Assembly (NCBI GenBank): GCA_029960065.1
Contig: JASCOF010000002.1
Span: 62,001-126,000, forward strand
Direction: 5' to 3'
DNA length: 64,000 bases
Source of the DNA: Flavobacteriaceae bacterium PS02336
GTDB lineage: Bacteria; Bacteroidota; Bacteroidia; Flavobacteriales; Flavobacteriaceae
Made by a program: the position numbers and the translations under genes. The stretch's first letter is position 1; each line of letters opens with the position of its first letter. A model generated the notes under the pieces. The model did not search any database. It saw nothing but the letters and a program-made list of their open reading frames with translations, and was not told the origin of the DNA. Below are positions 1-7,780 of this stretch, piece by piece.

Positions 1-14
1 CTTGCAGATTTTTT

Positions 15-44
15 AATTCGTGCTAATTAGTGAAATTCGTGGCA
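15..44. repeat. Intergenic repeat arm, partner outside window
   Basis: The stretch reads as two near copies of an AATTCGTG-type word. It is very similar to the reverse complement of 30173-30203, far away in the window. It lies just downstream of the AraC-type gene. It is probably one arm of an intergenic inverted repeat whose other arm lies before the window starts. Confidence 0.5.
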
Positions 45-50
45 AACAGA

Positions 51-926
51 TTAAACATTCGCATTAATCGACATCAAATACTTCTTTGGAGTTGTAGCAA
101 ACTTTTTCTTGAACGCTGCGATAAAATGACTTCCAGTGCTGTACCCAATTTTCAGCCCAACTTCGTTTACATTATAAGATCCGCTGTCTAAAAGCTTTCT
201 CGCAAAATCCATTTTATAATCAAAAAGGAAACCGTAAACTGTGTCGCCGTAAATTTGTTTGAAACCCATTTTCAGTTTCTTCAAATTCAAACCAATTTCA
301 TCTGCCAATTCTTGTAATCCCGGAGGTTCGGCCATATTAGCAATAATAATTTCTTTGGCTTTTCGAATTTTTAAAACATTGTCTTCATCAATTAAGAACG
401 GACATTGTTCTGCATTTGGATCTTCTGTTCTATTAAAATACAAACTCAATAATTCGTATCCTTTTCCTTTATAATAAAGGTTTTTTATGGACGGATGAAG
501 GTTATAATGAAACAACTGACTCAAAACAATTGCCATTGACGGACTGATATTTCCTTCGTTATAATACTTTTTATCCTTATTGTCTGGACTTAAAAAAGTA
601 ATATAATCGGCTTCGGCAGAAAACAACGCGTGAAATTTTTTAATTGATACAATTACCGAAATCGCCCAAGAGTTTGGAGCCAATTCTAAATTAAGCGGTA
701 ATTCTTTCTGCGGATTGTACAAAAGCAACGATTTTTCTTCTTTCAATTCTAAAGCATAACTGCCTTGATTGAACAAAAATTTTGCATTGCCTTTTATCCC
801 GAAGTGAAACTGTATCAGGCCAGTACCAATTATTTCATGCTGTGCATAAAAAGGTTCAGAACCATCGTTTTGAAAACGAATCAGCGTAAAGTCGTCTTCA
901 ATTTTTATAACTTCTTGAGAACTCAT
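51..926 (-). CDS. AraC-family transcriptional regulator
   Basis: This is a 291-residue regulator. The C-terminal hundred residues (about 190-288) form the AraC double helix-turn-helix: an IRKAKEIIIANM helix, then LQELADEIGLNLKKLKMGFK, then a second reader helix around VGLKIGYSTGSHFIAAFKKK. The N-terminal part looks like a sensory, cupin-like domain with no recognisable ligand signature. There is no signal peptide or membrane segment, so it should act in the cytoplasm on DNA. It is transcribed divergently from hemA, sharing about 230 bases of upstream DNA, so control of itself and possibly of the heme cluster is a reasonable inference. The ligand and true targets cannot be read from the sequence. 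The family call is firm; the link to heme is a guess. Confidence 0.9.
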   Translation of the reverse strand: MSSQEVIKIEDDFTLIRFQNDGSEPFYAQHEIIGTGLIQFHFGIKGNAKFLFNQGSYALELKEEKSLLLYNPQKELPLNLELAPNSWAISVIVSIKKFHALFSAEADYITFLSPDNKDKKYYNEGNISPSMAIVLSQLFHYNLHPSIKNLYYKGKGYELLSLYFNRTEDPNAEQCPFLIDEDNVLKIRKAKEIIIANMAEPPGLQELADEIGLNLKKLKMGFKQIYGDTVYGFLFDYKMDFARKLLDSGSYNVNEVGLKIGYSTGSHFIAAFKKKFATTPKKYLMSINANV

Positions 927-1019
927 AGCGATATTTTTTTGAAACGAAAATCAAAGCAAACTCAAAATGTTATTTAGAACGACTCTAAACTAATCACTTC
1001 AAAGGAGTTGATTTTGCTA

Positions 1020-1027
1020 CAAAAGTA
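1020..1027 (-). promoter_or_regulatory. Possible -7 element for the AraC-type gene
   Basis: The plus strand reads CAAAAGTA, which on the minus strand is TACTTTTG and fits the Bacteroidetes -7 consensus TAnnTTTG. No convincing -33 TTG is at the right distance. The implied leader is about 90 bases. Confidence 0.3.
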
Positions 1028-1121
1028 GTCCTTTTTACTCAAAAACACCTATTTAGGTTCAAAAAAACATACAGCGACATAAAAAGTACTTTTAGCGTTA
1101 CTTTTATAAACACTATAGTAA

Positions 1122-1129
1122 TAATTTTG
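1122..1129 (+). promoter_or_regulatory. hemA promoter -7 element
   Basis: TAATTTTG matches the Bacteroidetes -7 consensus TAnnTTTG. Transcription would begin near 1135, leaving a leader of about 20 bases before the ATG at 1154. This argues against translation starting at the upstream TTG at 1127, which lies inside this element. Confidence 0.6.
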
Positions 1130-1153
1130 TTGCACTTTTATGAAAGTGAATTT

Positions 1154-2404
1154 ATGGAAAACAATAACGTACCGAAACACCTTTATTTTTATTCAGTTGG
1201 TCTGAGTTATAAAAAAGCTGATGCTGAGGTTAGAGGTCAATTTAGTTTGGATGCTGTTGCTAAAACGCGATTGCTGGAACAAGCTAAAAACGATGGAATA
1301 GAAAGTTTACTAGTTACTTCAACTTGCAACAGAACCGAAATTTACGGTTTTGCTGAACACCCATTTCAATTAATAAAATTAATCTGCGATAATAGTAACG
1401 GATCTGTTGATGCTTTTCAGAAAGTAGGTTTCGTTTACAAAAATCAAGAAGCAATCAATCACTTATTTCGCGTAGGAACTGGTTTAGACAGTCAGATTTT
1501 AGGTGATTTCGAAATTATATCTCAAATCAAAACTTCTTTTACGCATTCAAAATCAATGGGATTGGCCAATGCTTTTATGGAAAGATTGGTAAATGCAGTG
1601 ATTCAGGCCAGTAAAAGAATCAAAACAGAAACAGAAATTAGTTCTGGAGCAACTTCGGTTTCTTTTGCTTCGGTACAATATATTTTGAAGAATGTTGAAG
1701 ATATCAGCAACAAAAACATTTTACTTTTTGGAACTGGTAAAATCGGAAGAAATACTTGTGAAAATTTAGTAAAACATACTAAAAACGAACACATTACTTT
1801 AATCAACAGAACAAAAGACAAAGCGGAGAAATTAGCTGGAAAACTAAATCTGATTGTTAAAGATTATTCGGAATTACATTTAGAACTTCAAAAAGCCGAT
1901 GTTGTGGTTGTGGCGACAGGCGCGCAAAACCCAACGGTTGACAAAGCGATTTTAAATCTTAAAAAACCTTTGTTGATTTTAGATTTATCGATTCCGAAAA
2001 ATGTTCATGAAAATGTAGAGGAATTAGAAGGCGTAACTTTAATTCACATGGATTATTTGTCTCAATTGACAGATGAAACTTTGGAAAACAGAAAATTACA
2101 CATTCCGGCTGCAGAAGCAATCATTGAAGAAATCAAAGAAGAATTTGTTGTTTGGATGAAAGGCCGAAAATTTGCGCCAACCATCAATGCTTTAAAAGAC
2201 AAATTGAATGCAATCAAAGTTTCTGAATTAGATTTCCAAAGCAAAAAAATCGCCGATTTTAACGAAGCGCAAGCAGAAATCATCAGCAACAGAATCATTC
2301 AAAAAATCACTACACATTTTGCCAATCATTTAAAAGACGACGACACCATGGTCGATGAAAGCATCGAATGGATCGAAAAAGTCTTCAAAATAAAAGCATC
2401 TTAA
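1154..2404 (+). CDS. hemA: Glutamyl-tRNA reductase
   Basis: HemA reduces glutamyl-tRNA with NADPH to glutamate-1-semialdehyde, the first committed step of C5-pathway tetrapyrrole synthesis in the cytoplasm. The catalytic cysteine sits in the motif TSTCNRTEIYGF near residue 50. The substrate-domain motif GLDSQILGDFEI follows, then the NADPH-binding LLFGTGKIGRNTCENL near residue 190, and a helical dimerisation domain closes the protein. I start it at ATG 1154, giving 416 residues, close to the usual length of about 418. A longer frame from TTG 1127 would begin inside the promoter. It is first in a heme cluster (hemC, hemD, hemE and hemF follow on the same strand). hemL, the next enzyme, is not in the window. 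Confidence 0.96.
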   Translation: MENNNVPKHLYFYSVGLSYKKADAEVRGQFSLDAVAKTRLLEQAKNDGIESLLVTSTCNRTEIYGFAEHPFQLIKLICDNSNGSVDAFQKVGFVYKNQEAINHLFRVGTGLDSQILGDFEIISQIKTSFTHSKSMGLANAFMERLVNAVIQASKRIKTETEISSGATSVSFASVQYILKNVEDISNKNILLFGTGKIGRNTCENLVKHTKNEHITLINRTKDKAEKLAGKLNLIVKDYSELHLELQKADVVVVATGAQNPTVDKAILNLKKPLLILDLSIPKNVHENVEELEGVTLIHMDYLSQLTDETLENRKLHIPAAEAIIEEIKEEFVVWMKGRKFAPTINALKDKLNAIKVSELDFQSKKIADFNEAQAEIISNRIIQKITTHFANHLKDDDTMVDESIEWIEKVFKIKAS

Positions 2405-2411
2405 ATTTTTC

Positions 2412-2495
2412 ATTTTACCATTAAGATATTAAGAAAGTTAAGTTTCACACTTTAAAAAAGCAGACTTAATTCCCTTAATATCTTAATGGTAAAAT
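2412..2495. repeat. Perfect 22-bp inverted repeat between hemA and hemC
   Basis: Arms 2412-2433 and 2474-2495 are exact reverse complements. The 40-base loop holds a smaller inverted pair, TTAAGT and ACTTAA. The structure fills almost the whole gap between hemA and hemC. It has no GC-rich stem followed by a T run, so it looks more like one of the intergenic repeats seen elsewhere in this window than a classical terminator. Confidence 0.85.
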
Positions 2496-2509
2496 TTTAA
2501 TAAAAAAAC

Positions 2510-3433
2510 ATGGCTGAAAAGACAATCAGAATTGGAACGCGCGACAGCGAATTAGCACTTTGGCAAGCACATACTGTCGAGAAAAAACTTAACGATTTAG
2601 GTTATAAAACTTCAATTGTTGCGGTTAAATCTCAAGGTGATATTATTCTGGATAAACCGTTATACGAACTCGGAATTACAGGAATTTTTACCAAAACGCT
2701 GGACATTGCCATGATCAATGGTGATATTGATATTGCGGTCCATTCGATGAAAGATGTTCCAACGGCTTTACCAAAAGGAATTGTTCAGGCTGCGGTTTTG
2801 CCGAGAGCGAATGTTCTAGATATTTTGGTTCATAAAGGGAATCCTGATTTTACAAATCCAAGCACTATTGCAACAGGAAGTTTACGTCGTCAGGCACAAT
2901 GGTTTAACAAATACCCAAATCATACCGTAGTTGATTTACGCGGAAACGTGAATACACGTATGCAAAAATTACAAGATAATGATTGGGACGGAGCTGTTTT
3001 TGCCGCTGCGGGTTTAGAGCGCATTAACTTAAAACCTGAAAACTACATCAATTTAGATTGGATGATTCCCGCGCCGGCACAAGGAGCAATGCTTGTTGTA
3101 GCAATGGAAAACGATAATTATACTCTAGATGCGCTTTCTCACTTAAATGATATTGAAACTGAAATTTGCACCTATATCGAACGTCAGTTTTTAAGAACGC
3201 TTGAAGGCGGATGTACAGCACCAATAGGATCTTTAGTAACTTATAACGAAGACGAAGACACGCTGCATTTTCAAGGTGTTTTACTATCTATTGATGGAAA
3301 ACAAAAATTGGAGATCAAAAAAACGGTTGATATTTCAGAATGGAAAAAACTTGGTTTTCATTCGGCTCAGGAGATTTTGAATAATGGCGGAACGGAATTA
3401 ATGCAGAAAATAAAAGAATCCCTGAAAAAATAA
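2510..3433 (+). CDS. hemC: Hydroxymethylbilane synthase (porphobilinogen deaminase)
   Basis: HemC joins four porphobilinogen molecules head to tail into hydroxymethylbilane, using a dipyrromethane cofactor bound to a cysteine. The protein opens with the family-typical RIGTRDSELALWQA. It carries the substrate-contacting HSMKDVPTALP near residue 80 and GSLRRQAQW near residue 125. The cofactor cysteine is in EGGCTAPIGS near residue 240. Its 307 residues match the family. Its stop overlaps the hemD start by one base (TAATG), which indicates translational coupling. All key residues are present. Confidence 0.97.
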   Translation: MAEKTIRIGTRDSELALWQAHTVEKKLNDLGYKTSIVAVKSQGDIILDKPLYELGITGIFTKTLDIAMINGDIDIAVHSMKDVPTALPKGIVQAAVLPRANVLDILVHKGNPDFTNPSTIATGSLRRQAQWFNKYPNHTVVDLRGNVNTRMQKLQDNDWDGAVFAAAGLERINLKPENYINLDWMIPAPAQGAMLVVAMENDNYTLDALSHLNDIETEICTYIERQFLRTLEGGCTAPIGSLVTYNEDEDTLHFQGVLLSIDGKQKLEIKKTVDISEWKKLGFHSAQEILNNGGTELMQKIKESLKK

Positions 3434-4098
3434 TGGCGAAATCAATTCAGATATTATCTACTAAAATATTATCTCCTCTTCAAAAACAAGAGTTGACAAA
3501 AGCTGGCATCGAAGTAATCGAAGCTGATTTTATCAAAACCGAAAACAAACCTTTCGAACTTAAAAACCTCAACGAAAGTTTAATTTTCACTAGTCAAAAT
3601 GCCGTTCACAGCGTTTTATCAAATCCAAAATCAGAAGAACTTAAAAGCAAAAACGTGTATTGCGTTGGCTTAAAAACAAAAATTCTTTTATCTGAAAACG
3701 GATTCAATGTTGTAGCTTATACGGGTTATGCTTCAGATTTGGCAGAAATTATCACTTTGGTTTATCGTAATGAAAGTTATACTTTTTTCAGCGGAAATCT
3801 TAGAAGAGATACTTTACCAAGCGCTTTGAAAGAAGCCGAAATAAAATTCAACGAAATTCAGGTTTACGATACTTCTTTACAACCTCAAAAAATAAAAGCA
3901 AATCCACAAGCTATTTTATTTTTCAGTCCGTCTGGAGTTGAAAGTTACCTAAAAGATAATACTATAAATAAGCAGCTTTGTTTCTGCATCGGCGAAACTA
4001 CAGCAGAAGCTTTACATAAAGTCACAAAAAATATTATCATTGCAGACCAGCCAACAGTTGAAGATGTAATTGAAGATGTAATTAACGAATATAAATAG
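3433..4098 (+). CDS. hemD: Uroporphyrinogen-III synthase
   Basis: HemD closes hydroxymethylbilane into uroporphyrinogen III while inverting ring D. The family is poorly conserved, so the call rests on fold-level hints and position. The 221-residue protein has the two alternating alpha/beta lobes typical of HemD, with LIFTSQNAVHSVL in the first lobe and ILFFSPSGVESYL in the second; both are the usual TSxNAV and SPSGV signatures. It follows hemC with a one-base overlap and precedes hemE, which is the order of pathway use. No signal peptide is present. Confidence 0.92.
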   Translation: MAKSIQILSTKILSPLQKQELTKAGIEVIEADFIKTENKPFELKNLNESLIFTSQNAVHSVLSNPKSEELKSKNVYCVGLKTKILLSENGFNVVAYTGYASDLAEIITLVYRNESYTFFSGNLRRDTLPSALKEAEIKFNEIQVYDTSLQPQKIKANPQAILFFSPSGVESYLKDNTINKQLCFCIGETTAEALHKVTKNIIIADQPTVEDVIEDVINEYK

Positions 4099-4147
4099 CA
4101 ATACGCTTTAGGCTGTATGCCGTAAGCAAAAAAATAAATAGCTGTAC

Positions 4148-4220
4148 GCTTTAGCTTTAGGCTTTAAGCAAATGCAAAAAAGGATAACAACAAACACGCT
4201 TAAAGCCTAAAGCTTAAAGC
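4148..4220. repeat. Imperfect inverted repeat between hemD and hemE
   Basis: Arms 4148-4169 and 4198-4220 pair over 22 positions with one extra base in the right arm; the inner 17 bp (4153-4169 with 4198-4214) are perfect. Each arm is itself a near duplication of a GCTTTAGG-type word. A related, unpaired version occurs at 4105-4127. There is no T run, so it is not a typical terminator. hemE begins 16 bases after the right arm. Confidence 0.8.
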
Positions 4221-4236
4221 CTAAAGCAAAGAAAAA

Positions 4237-5262
4237 ATGTTAAAAAACGACCTATTTTTAAAAGCATTAAAAGGAGAAACTGTTCAACGTCCGCCAGTAT
4301 GGATGATGCGCCAAGCAGGAAGATATTTACCTGAATTTAGAGAACTTCGTGATAAATATGATTTTTTCACACGTTGCGAAACTCCAGAATTAGCTGCTGA
4401 AATTACAGTACAGCCAATTCGTAGAATTGCTCCAGATGCTGCGATTTTATTCTCAGATATTTTGGTAGTGCCACGCGCAATGGGAATTCACGTAGAATTG
4501 AAAGATAATTTGGGACCAATAATTCCAAATCCGATTCGTTCTTTGGCTGATGTTCACAAAGTTTTTGTTCCAGATGTAAATGAAACTTTAGGTTACGTTT
4601 TTGACGCTGTAAAACTGACTAAGGAAATGTTGAACGACGAAGTGCCTTTAATTGGTTTCGCTGGTTCGCCTTGGACAATCTTCTGTTATGCTGTTGAAGG
4701 AAAAGGTTCTAAAAGTTTTGATACTGCAAAAGGATTCTGCTTCTCAAACCCAGCTGCAGCACATACTTTACTGCAAAAAATTACAGATACAACAATTTTA
4801 TACTTAAAAGAAAAAGTAAAATCTGGTGTAAACGCCGTTCAAATTTTTGATTCTTGGGGAGGAATGCTTTCTCCAGTTGATTATCAGGAATTTTCATGGA
4901 AATACATCAACCAGATTGTAGATGCTTTAGCAGATATTACTCCGGTTATTGTTTTCGGAAAAGGATGCTGGTTTGCTCTTGGTGAAATGGGTAAAAGTAA
5001 AGCTTCTGCATTAGGAGTTGACTGGACTTGTTCAGCTAGAAACGCTCGTTATTTGTCTGGCGGAAACATTACTTTACAAGGAAACTTTGATCCATCAAGA
5101 TTACTTTCTCCAATTCCGACTATCAAGAAAATGGTTCATGAAATGATCGACGAATTCGGAAAAGACAAATATATCGTAAATTTAGGTCACGGAATTTTAC
5201 CAAATATCCCTGTAGATCACGCAAAAGCGTTTATTGACGCGGTTAAGGAATACGGAAATTAA
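4237..5262 (+). CDS. hemE: Uroporphyrinogen decarboxylase
   Basis: HemE removes four carboxyl groups from uroporphyrinogen III to give coproporphyrinogen III, with no cofactor. The 341-residue protein carries the N-terminal signature [20 protein letters not shown], which holds the conserved arginines that grip the substrate carboxylates, and the second signature [16 protein letters not shown] near residue 145. The catalytic aspartate lies in the motif [14 protein letters not shown], and a C-terminal [15 protein letters not shown] is also typical. It sits between hemD and three small genes that separate it from hemF. Length and motifs are normal. Confidence 0.97.
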   Translation: MLKNDLFLKALKGETVQRPPVWMMRQAGRYLPEFRELRDKYDFFTRCETPELAAEITVQPIRRIAPDAAILFSDILVVPRAMGIHVELKDNLGPIIPNPIRSLADVHKVFVPDVNETLGYVFDAVKLTKEMLNDEVPLIGFAGSPWTIFCYAVEGKGSKSFDTAKGFCFSNPAAAHTLLQKITDTTILYLKEKVKSGVNAVQIFDSWGGMLSPVDYQEFSWKYINQIVDALADITPVIVFGKGCWFALGEMGKSKASALGVDWTCSARNARYLSGGNITLQGNFDPSRLLSPIPTIKKMVHEMIDEFGKDKYIVNLGHGILPNIPVDHAKAFIDAVKEYGN

Positions 5263-5268
5263 GTGTTC

Positions 5269-5324
5269 AGTTTTCAGTCGCAGTTTTCAGATTTTACTGC
5301 GACTGAAGACTTTGACTGAAAACT
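5269..5324. repeat. Inverted repeat after hemE
   Basis: The left arm at 5269-5284 (AGTTTTCAGTCGCAGT) pairs with a right arm beginning at 5296. The right arm carries an internal duplication of its GACTGAA word before ending at 5324. A related word series (ACTGAAAACTGAAACTG) appears at 21944-21960, downstream of the feo genes. It fills nearly all of the 68-base gap. Confidence 0.65.
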
Positions 5325-5330
5325 AAAAAA

Positions 5331-5708
5331 ATGCTAAACAAAGGTTTAAGAGACGAAGAAAAAATAAGAATTGATAACGTTCTTAAAACGTTACGAACAC
5401 TCATTTTTGTACCTTATCCTTTAAGTCATTTACAAAAATCAGATATCGAAAATCAATTAAAAGAGTTTGGATTAAATATTGAAAGTTTAATTGAATTTTC
5501 AAATGAAGATTTAATCTCATTGTTAACTCGTCTTCATTTTGATTGGGAACAATTAGAACAATTTGGTGATATTTTAATAGAATTCTCAAAAGAAGAAAAC
5601 CATAATTTTGAAGATAAAGCTTTAGCTATCTATCAATATATCCAACAGGAAAGCAAGGTTTTTTCTTTCGGAATAAACACTAAAATTACTTCTCTAAAAA
5701 ACAAATAA
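5331..5708 (+). CDS. Hypothetical protein, small acidic helical
   Basis: I do not recognise this 125-residue protein. It has no signal peptide or membrane helix. It is mostly helical by composition, with acidic patches such as FSKEENHNFEDKA. It starts at ATG 5331, six bases after the repeat that follows hemE, and its stop abuts the next start (TAAATG), so it is probably translated together with the acetyltransferase downstream. No catalytic motif is visible. Its place inside the heme cluster gives no clear clue to function. Confidence 0.65.
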   Translation: MLNKGLRDEEKIRIDNVLKTLRTLIFVPYPLSHLQKSDIENQLKEFGLNIESLIEFSNEDLISLLTRLHFDWEQLEQFGDILIEFSKEENHNFEDKALAIYQYIQQESKVFSFGINTKITSLKNK

Positions 5709-6254
5709 ATGAGTTTTACAGATTGGAAAATAGACCGAATTGAAAATATTCTTCCCGAAGAATTCTATAAATTAATTGATAAGAATAGAAATCATATCGG
5801 ACACACTTTTCCTGTTACGCTGGCGAATTCTGACTCACTAGAAAATGCCGAAAACTTCATATCCGTTAGTAAAGACAAAGAAAAAAACAGCGAAGGATAT
5901 TATTTTTATGCTAGAGAAATTGACACCAATGATTTAATTGGTTATTTGTGTGTAAAAACTATCGATTACCGCATTTCAAAATGTGAATTAGGCTATTTTA
6001 TTGACGAAGATTTTCAAGGCAAAGGAATTACTTCTAAAATGGTATCAAACGCACTTGAATTTTGCTTTAAAGAATTACTGATGAACAAAGTTTTCATCTG
6101 TACATCAGAAATCAATCTGGCAAGTCAGAAAATTGCATTGAAACATAATTTTAAACAAGAAGGAATTTTAAGAGATGAATTTAGAAACGGTGACGGCGAA
6201 TTGCAAAACACTGTTTATTTCGGATTGCTTAAATCAGAATATATTAAATCATGA
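5709..6254 (+). CDS. GNAT acetyltransferase, RimJ/RimL type
   Basis: This 181-residue protein belongs to the GNAT fold, RimJ/RimL subgroup, which moves an acetyl group from acetyl-CoA to N-terminal or other amines. The acetyl-CoA loop is readable as YFIDEDFQGKGITSKMVSNA (residues about 98-117), preceded by the strand IGYLCVKTIDYR and followed by ASQKIALKHNFKQEGILRDE, the usual helix and strand of the RimJ type. The protein should be cytoplasmic. Its start directly follows the stop of the upstream small gene. The substrate cannot be deduced, and a role in heme synthesis is not suggested by the family. Confidence 0.85.
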   Translation: MSFTDWKIDRIENILPEEFYKLIDKNRNHIGHTFPVTLANSDSLENAENFISVSKDKEKNSEGYYFYAREIDTNDLIGYLCVKTIDYRISKCELGYFIDEDFQGKGITSKMVSNALEFCFKELLMNKVFICTSEINLASQKIALKHNFKQEGILRDEFRNGDGELQNTVYFGLLKSEYIKS

Positions 6255-6279
6255 AAGATAAAGTTAGATAAAATTAAAA

Positions 6280-6705
6280 ATGAGCTCTTTAGAAAGAATT
6301 TTAAACACTATAGCTGATTTTAACTTTGAAAAATTGAACCCGCTATATAAAGGTTTTTTTGTGATGTGCTTTTTTGTAATATTTGTTAGTACTTGCTCCT
6401 ACTTTTCAAACGAAACCAAAATCAGTAAAGATGCATATAGAGATATGTTCAATGAAGATTTTTCCGGATTAATTGTAAAAAAATATTTGGACAAAGAGAA
6501 CAGAAAGACTCCTACTTTTAAATTAAGGGACTCTAGTCAATTATATGGTTACTATATTCTTTGGGAAAAAGCTGAAATAGGAGATTCATTATTTAAAAAA
6601 GCAAATTCAAGATTTGTAAAGATTTTTAAAAAAGATACTATAATAGTATTTGATATGAATGTTGCATTCAAATATCATGACATTTTACCAGAAAATGAAA
6701 AATAA
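6280..6705 (+). CDS. Hypothetical single-pass membrane protein
   Basis: This 141-residue protein has one clear hydrophobic helix at about residues 24-41 (GFFVMCFFVIFVSTCSYF). A basic and acidic soluble part of about 100 residues follows, probably outside the cytoplasm. I do not recognise the family. It starts 25 bases after the acetyltransferase gene and ends four bases before the chosen hemF start, so it is very likely in the same transcript. The frame is free of stops and the spacing is operon-like, which is the main support for it being real. Confidence 0.6.
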   Translation: MSSLERILNTIADFNFEKLNPLYKGFFVMCFFVIFVSTCSYFSNETKISKDAYRDMFNEDFSGLIVKKYLDKENRKTPTFKLRDSSQLYGYYILWEKAEIGDSLFKKANSRFVKIFKKDTIIVFDMNVAFKYHDILPENEK

Positions 6706-6709
6706 GAAC

Positions 6710-7612
6710 ATGAAAGATAAATTTTACGCCTACATACAACAATTACAAGACCAAATCTGTGCTGGATTAGAAGCTGTTGACGGAACTGCAAAATTCCGTG
6801 AAGATCTTTGGAAACGTCCTGAAGGCGGGGGCGGAAGAACGCGTGTTATTGAAAACGGTGCTGTTTTTGAAAAAGGCGGTGTAAACATTTCTGCTGTTCA
6901 CGGAAAACTTCCGGAAACGATGCAAAAAATGTTTGGTGTTGGCGAAGCCGATTTCTTTGCCTGCGGGTTAAGTTTGGTAATCCACCCTAAAAATCCAATG
7001 GTCCCAACAGTACATGCCAATTGGAGATACTTTGAAATGTATGATGAATCTGGAAATGTAATTCAACAATGGTTTGGCGGTGGACAGGATTTAACGCCTT
7101 ATTATTTGTTTGAAGAAGATGCAAAACACTTTCACCAAACGTGTAAAACAGCTTGCGACAAACACAATCCGGAGTTTTATCCGAAATATAAAAAACAATG
7201 CGATTCTTATTTCTGGAATACGCACCGAAATGAAGCCCGCGGACTTGGAGGTTTGTTCTTTGATTATTGCAAAGCAAATGAATCAATATCAATGGAAAAC
7301 TGGTATGATTTTGTAACCGAAGTTGGCAATAGTTTCCTTGAAGCCTATGTACCAATTGTAGAAAAAAGAAAAAATTTAGATTATACTCCAGAACAAAGAA
7401 CATGGCAGGAAATCCGTCGTGGTCGTTATGTAGAGTTTAATCTGGTTCATGATAAAGGAACTTTATTTGGTTTAAAAACCAATGGAAGAATCGAAAGTAT
7501 TCTAATGAGTCTTCCTCCGCATGTACAATGGGTTTATGATCATCATCCAGAAGCAGGAAGTGAAGAAGAGAAATTGATAAATGTGTTAGAAAATCAACGT
7601 GATTGGATTTGA
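6710..7612 (+). CDS. hemF: Oxygen-dependent coproporphyrinogen-III oxidase
   Basis: HemF converts coproporphyrinogen III to protoporphyrinogen IX by two oxygen-dependent oxidative decarboxylations. Hallmarks are EGGGGRTRVIENGAVFEKGG near residue 40, VHANWRYFEMYD near 105 and WFGGGQDLTPYYLFEEDAKH near 125, with conserved histidines in HQTCKTACDKHNPEFY. I start it at ATG 6710 (MKDKFYAYIQQL), giving 300 residues, the normal size. An in-frame extension to 6659 overlaps the upstream gene and matches nothing in the family. Use of HemF rather than only HemN fits an aerobic organism. It is the last heme gene of this cluster. Confidence 0.96.
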   Translation: MKDKFYAYIQQLQDQICAGLEAVDGTAKFREDLWKRPEGGGGRTRVIENGAVFEKGGVNISAVHGKLPETMQKMFGVGEADFFACGLSLVIHPKNPMVPTVHANWRYFEMYDESGNVIQQWFGGGQDLTPYYLFEEDAKHFHQTCKTACDKHNPEFYPKYKKQCDSYFWNTHRNEARGLGGLFFDYCKANESISMENWYDFVTEVGNSFLEAYVPIVEKRKNLDYTPEQRTWQEIRRGRYVEFNLVHDKGTLFGLKTNGRIESILMSLPPHVQWVYDHHPEAGSEEEKLINVLENQRDWI

Positions 7613-7634
7613 TATTATTAACCTAAAATTTTTA

Positions 7635-7780
7635 TTTAACACATAAAAACATAGATTTATTGACCTATATTAGAGGAAATTTTTAGAAAATTGCATTTTT
7701 TCACATAGTCCTATGTGATTTATTTTGAATGAAATGCCCTTTTAAAAACAATCCAAAAACTATGTTTCTATGTGTTTAAA
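7635..7780. repeat. Long-range inverted repeat after hemF, overlapping the next gene's start
   Basis: Arms 7635-7654 and 7760-7780 pair with one mismatch and one extra base. They enclose about 105 bases, which include a smaller hairpin (CACATAG and CTATGTG near 7701-7718). The right arm contains the ATG (7770) and first codons of the following gene. Confidence 0.7.

Noticed and set aside
1127..1153. Longer hemA start at TTG
   Set aside because: It lies in the -7 element; the extra residues are not part of HemA.
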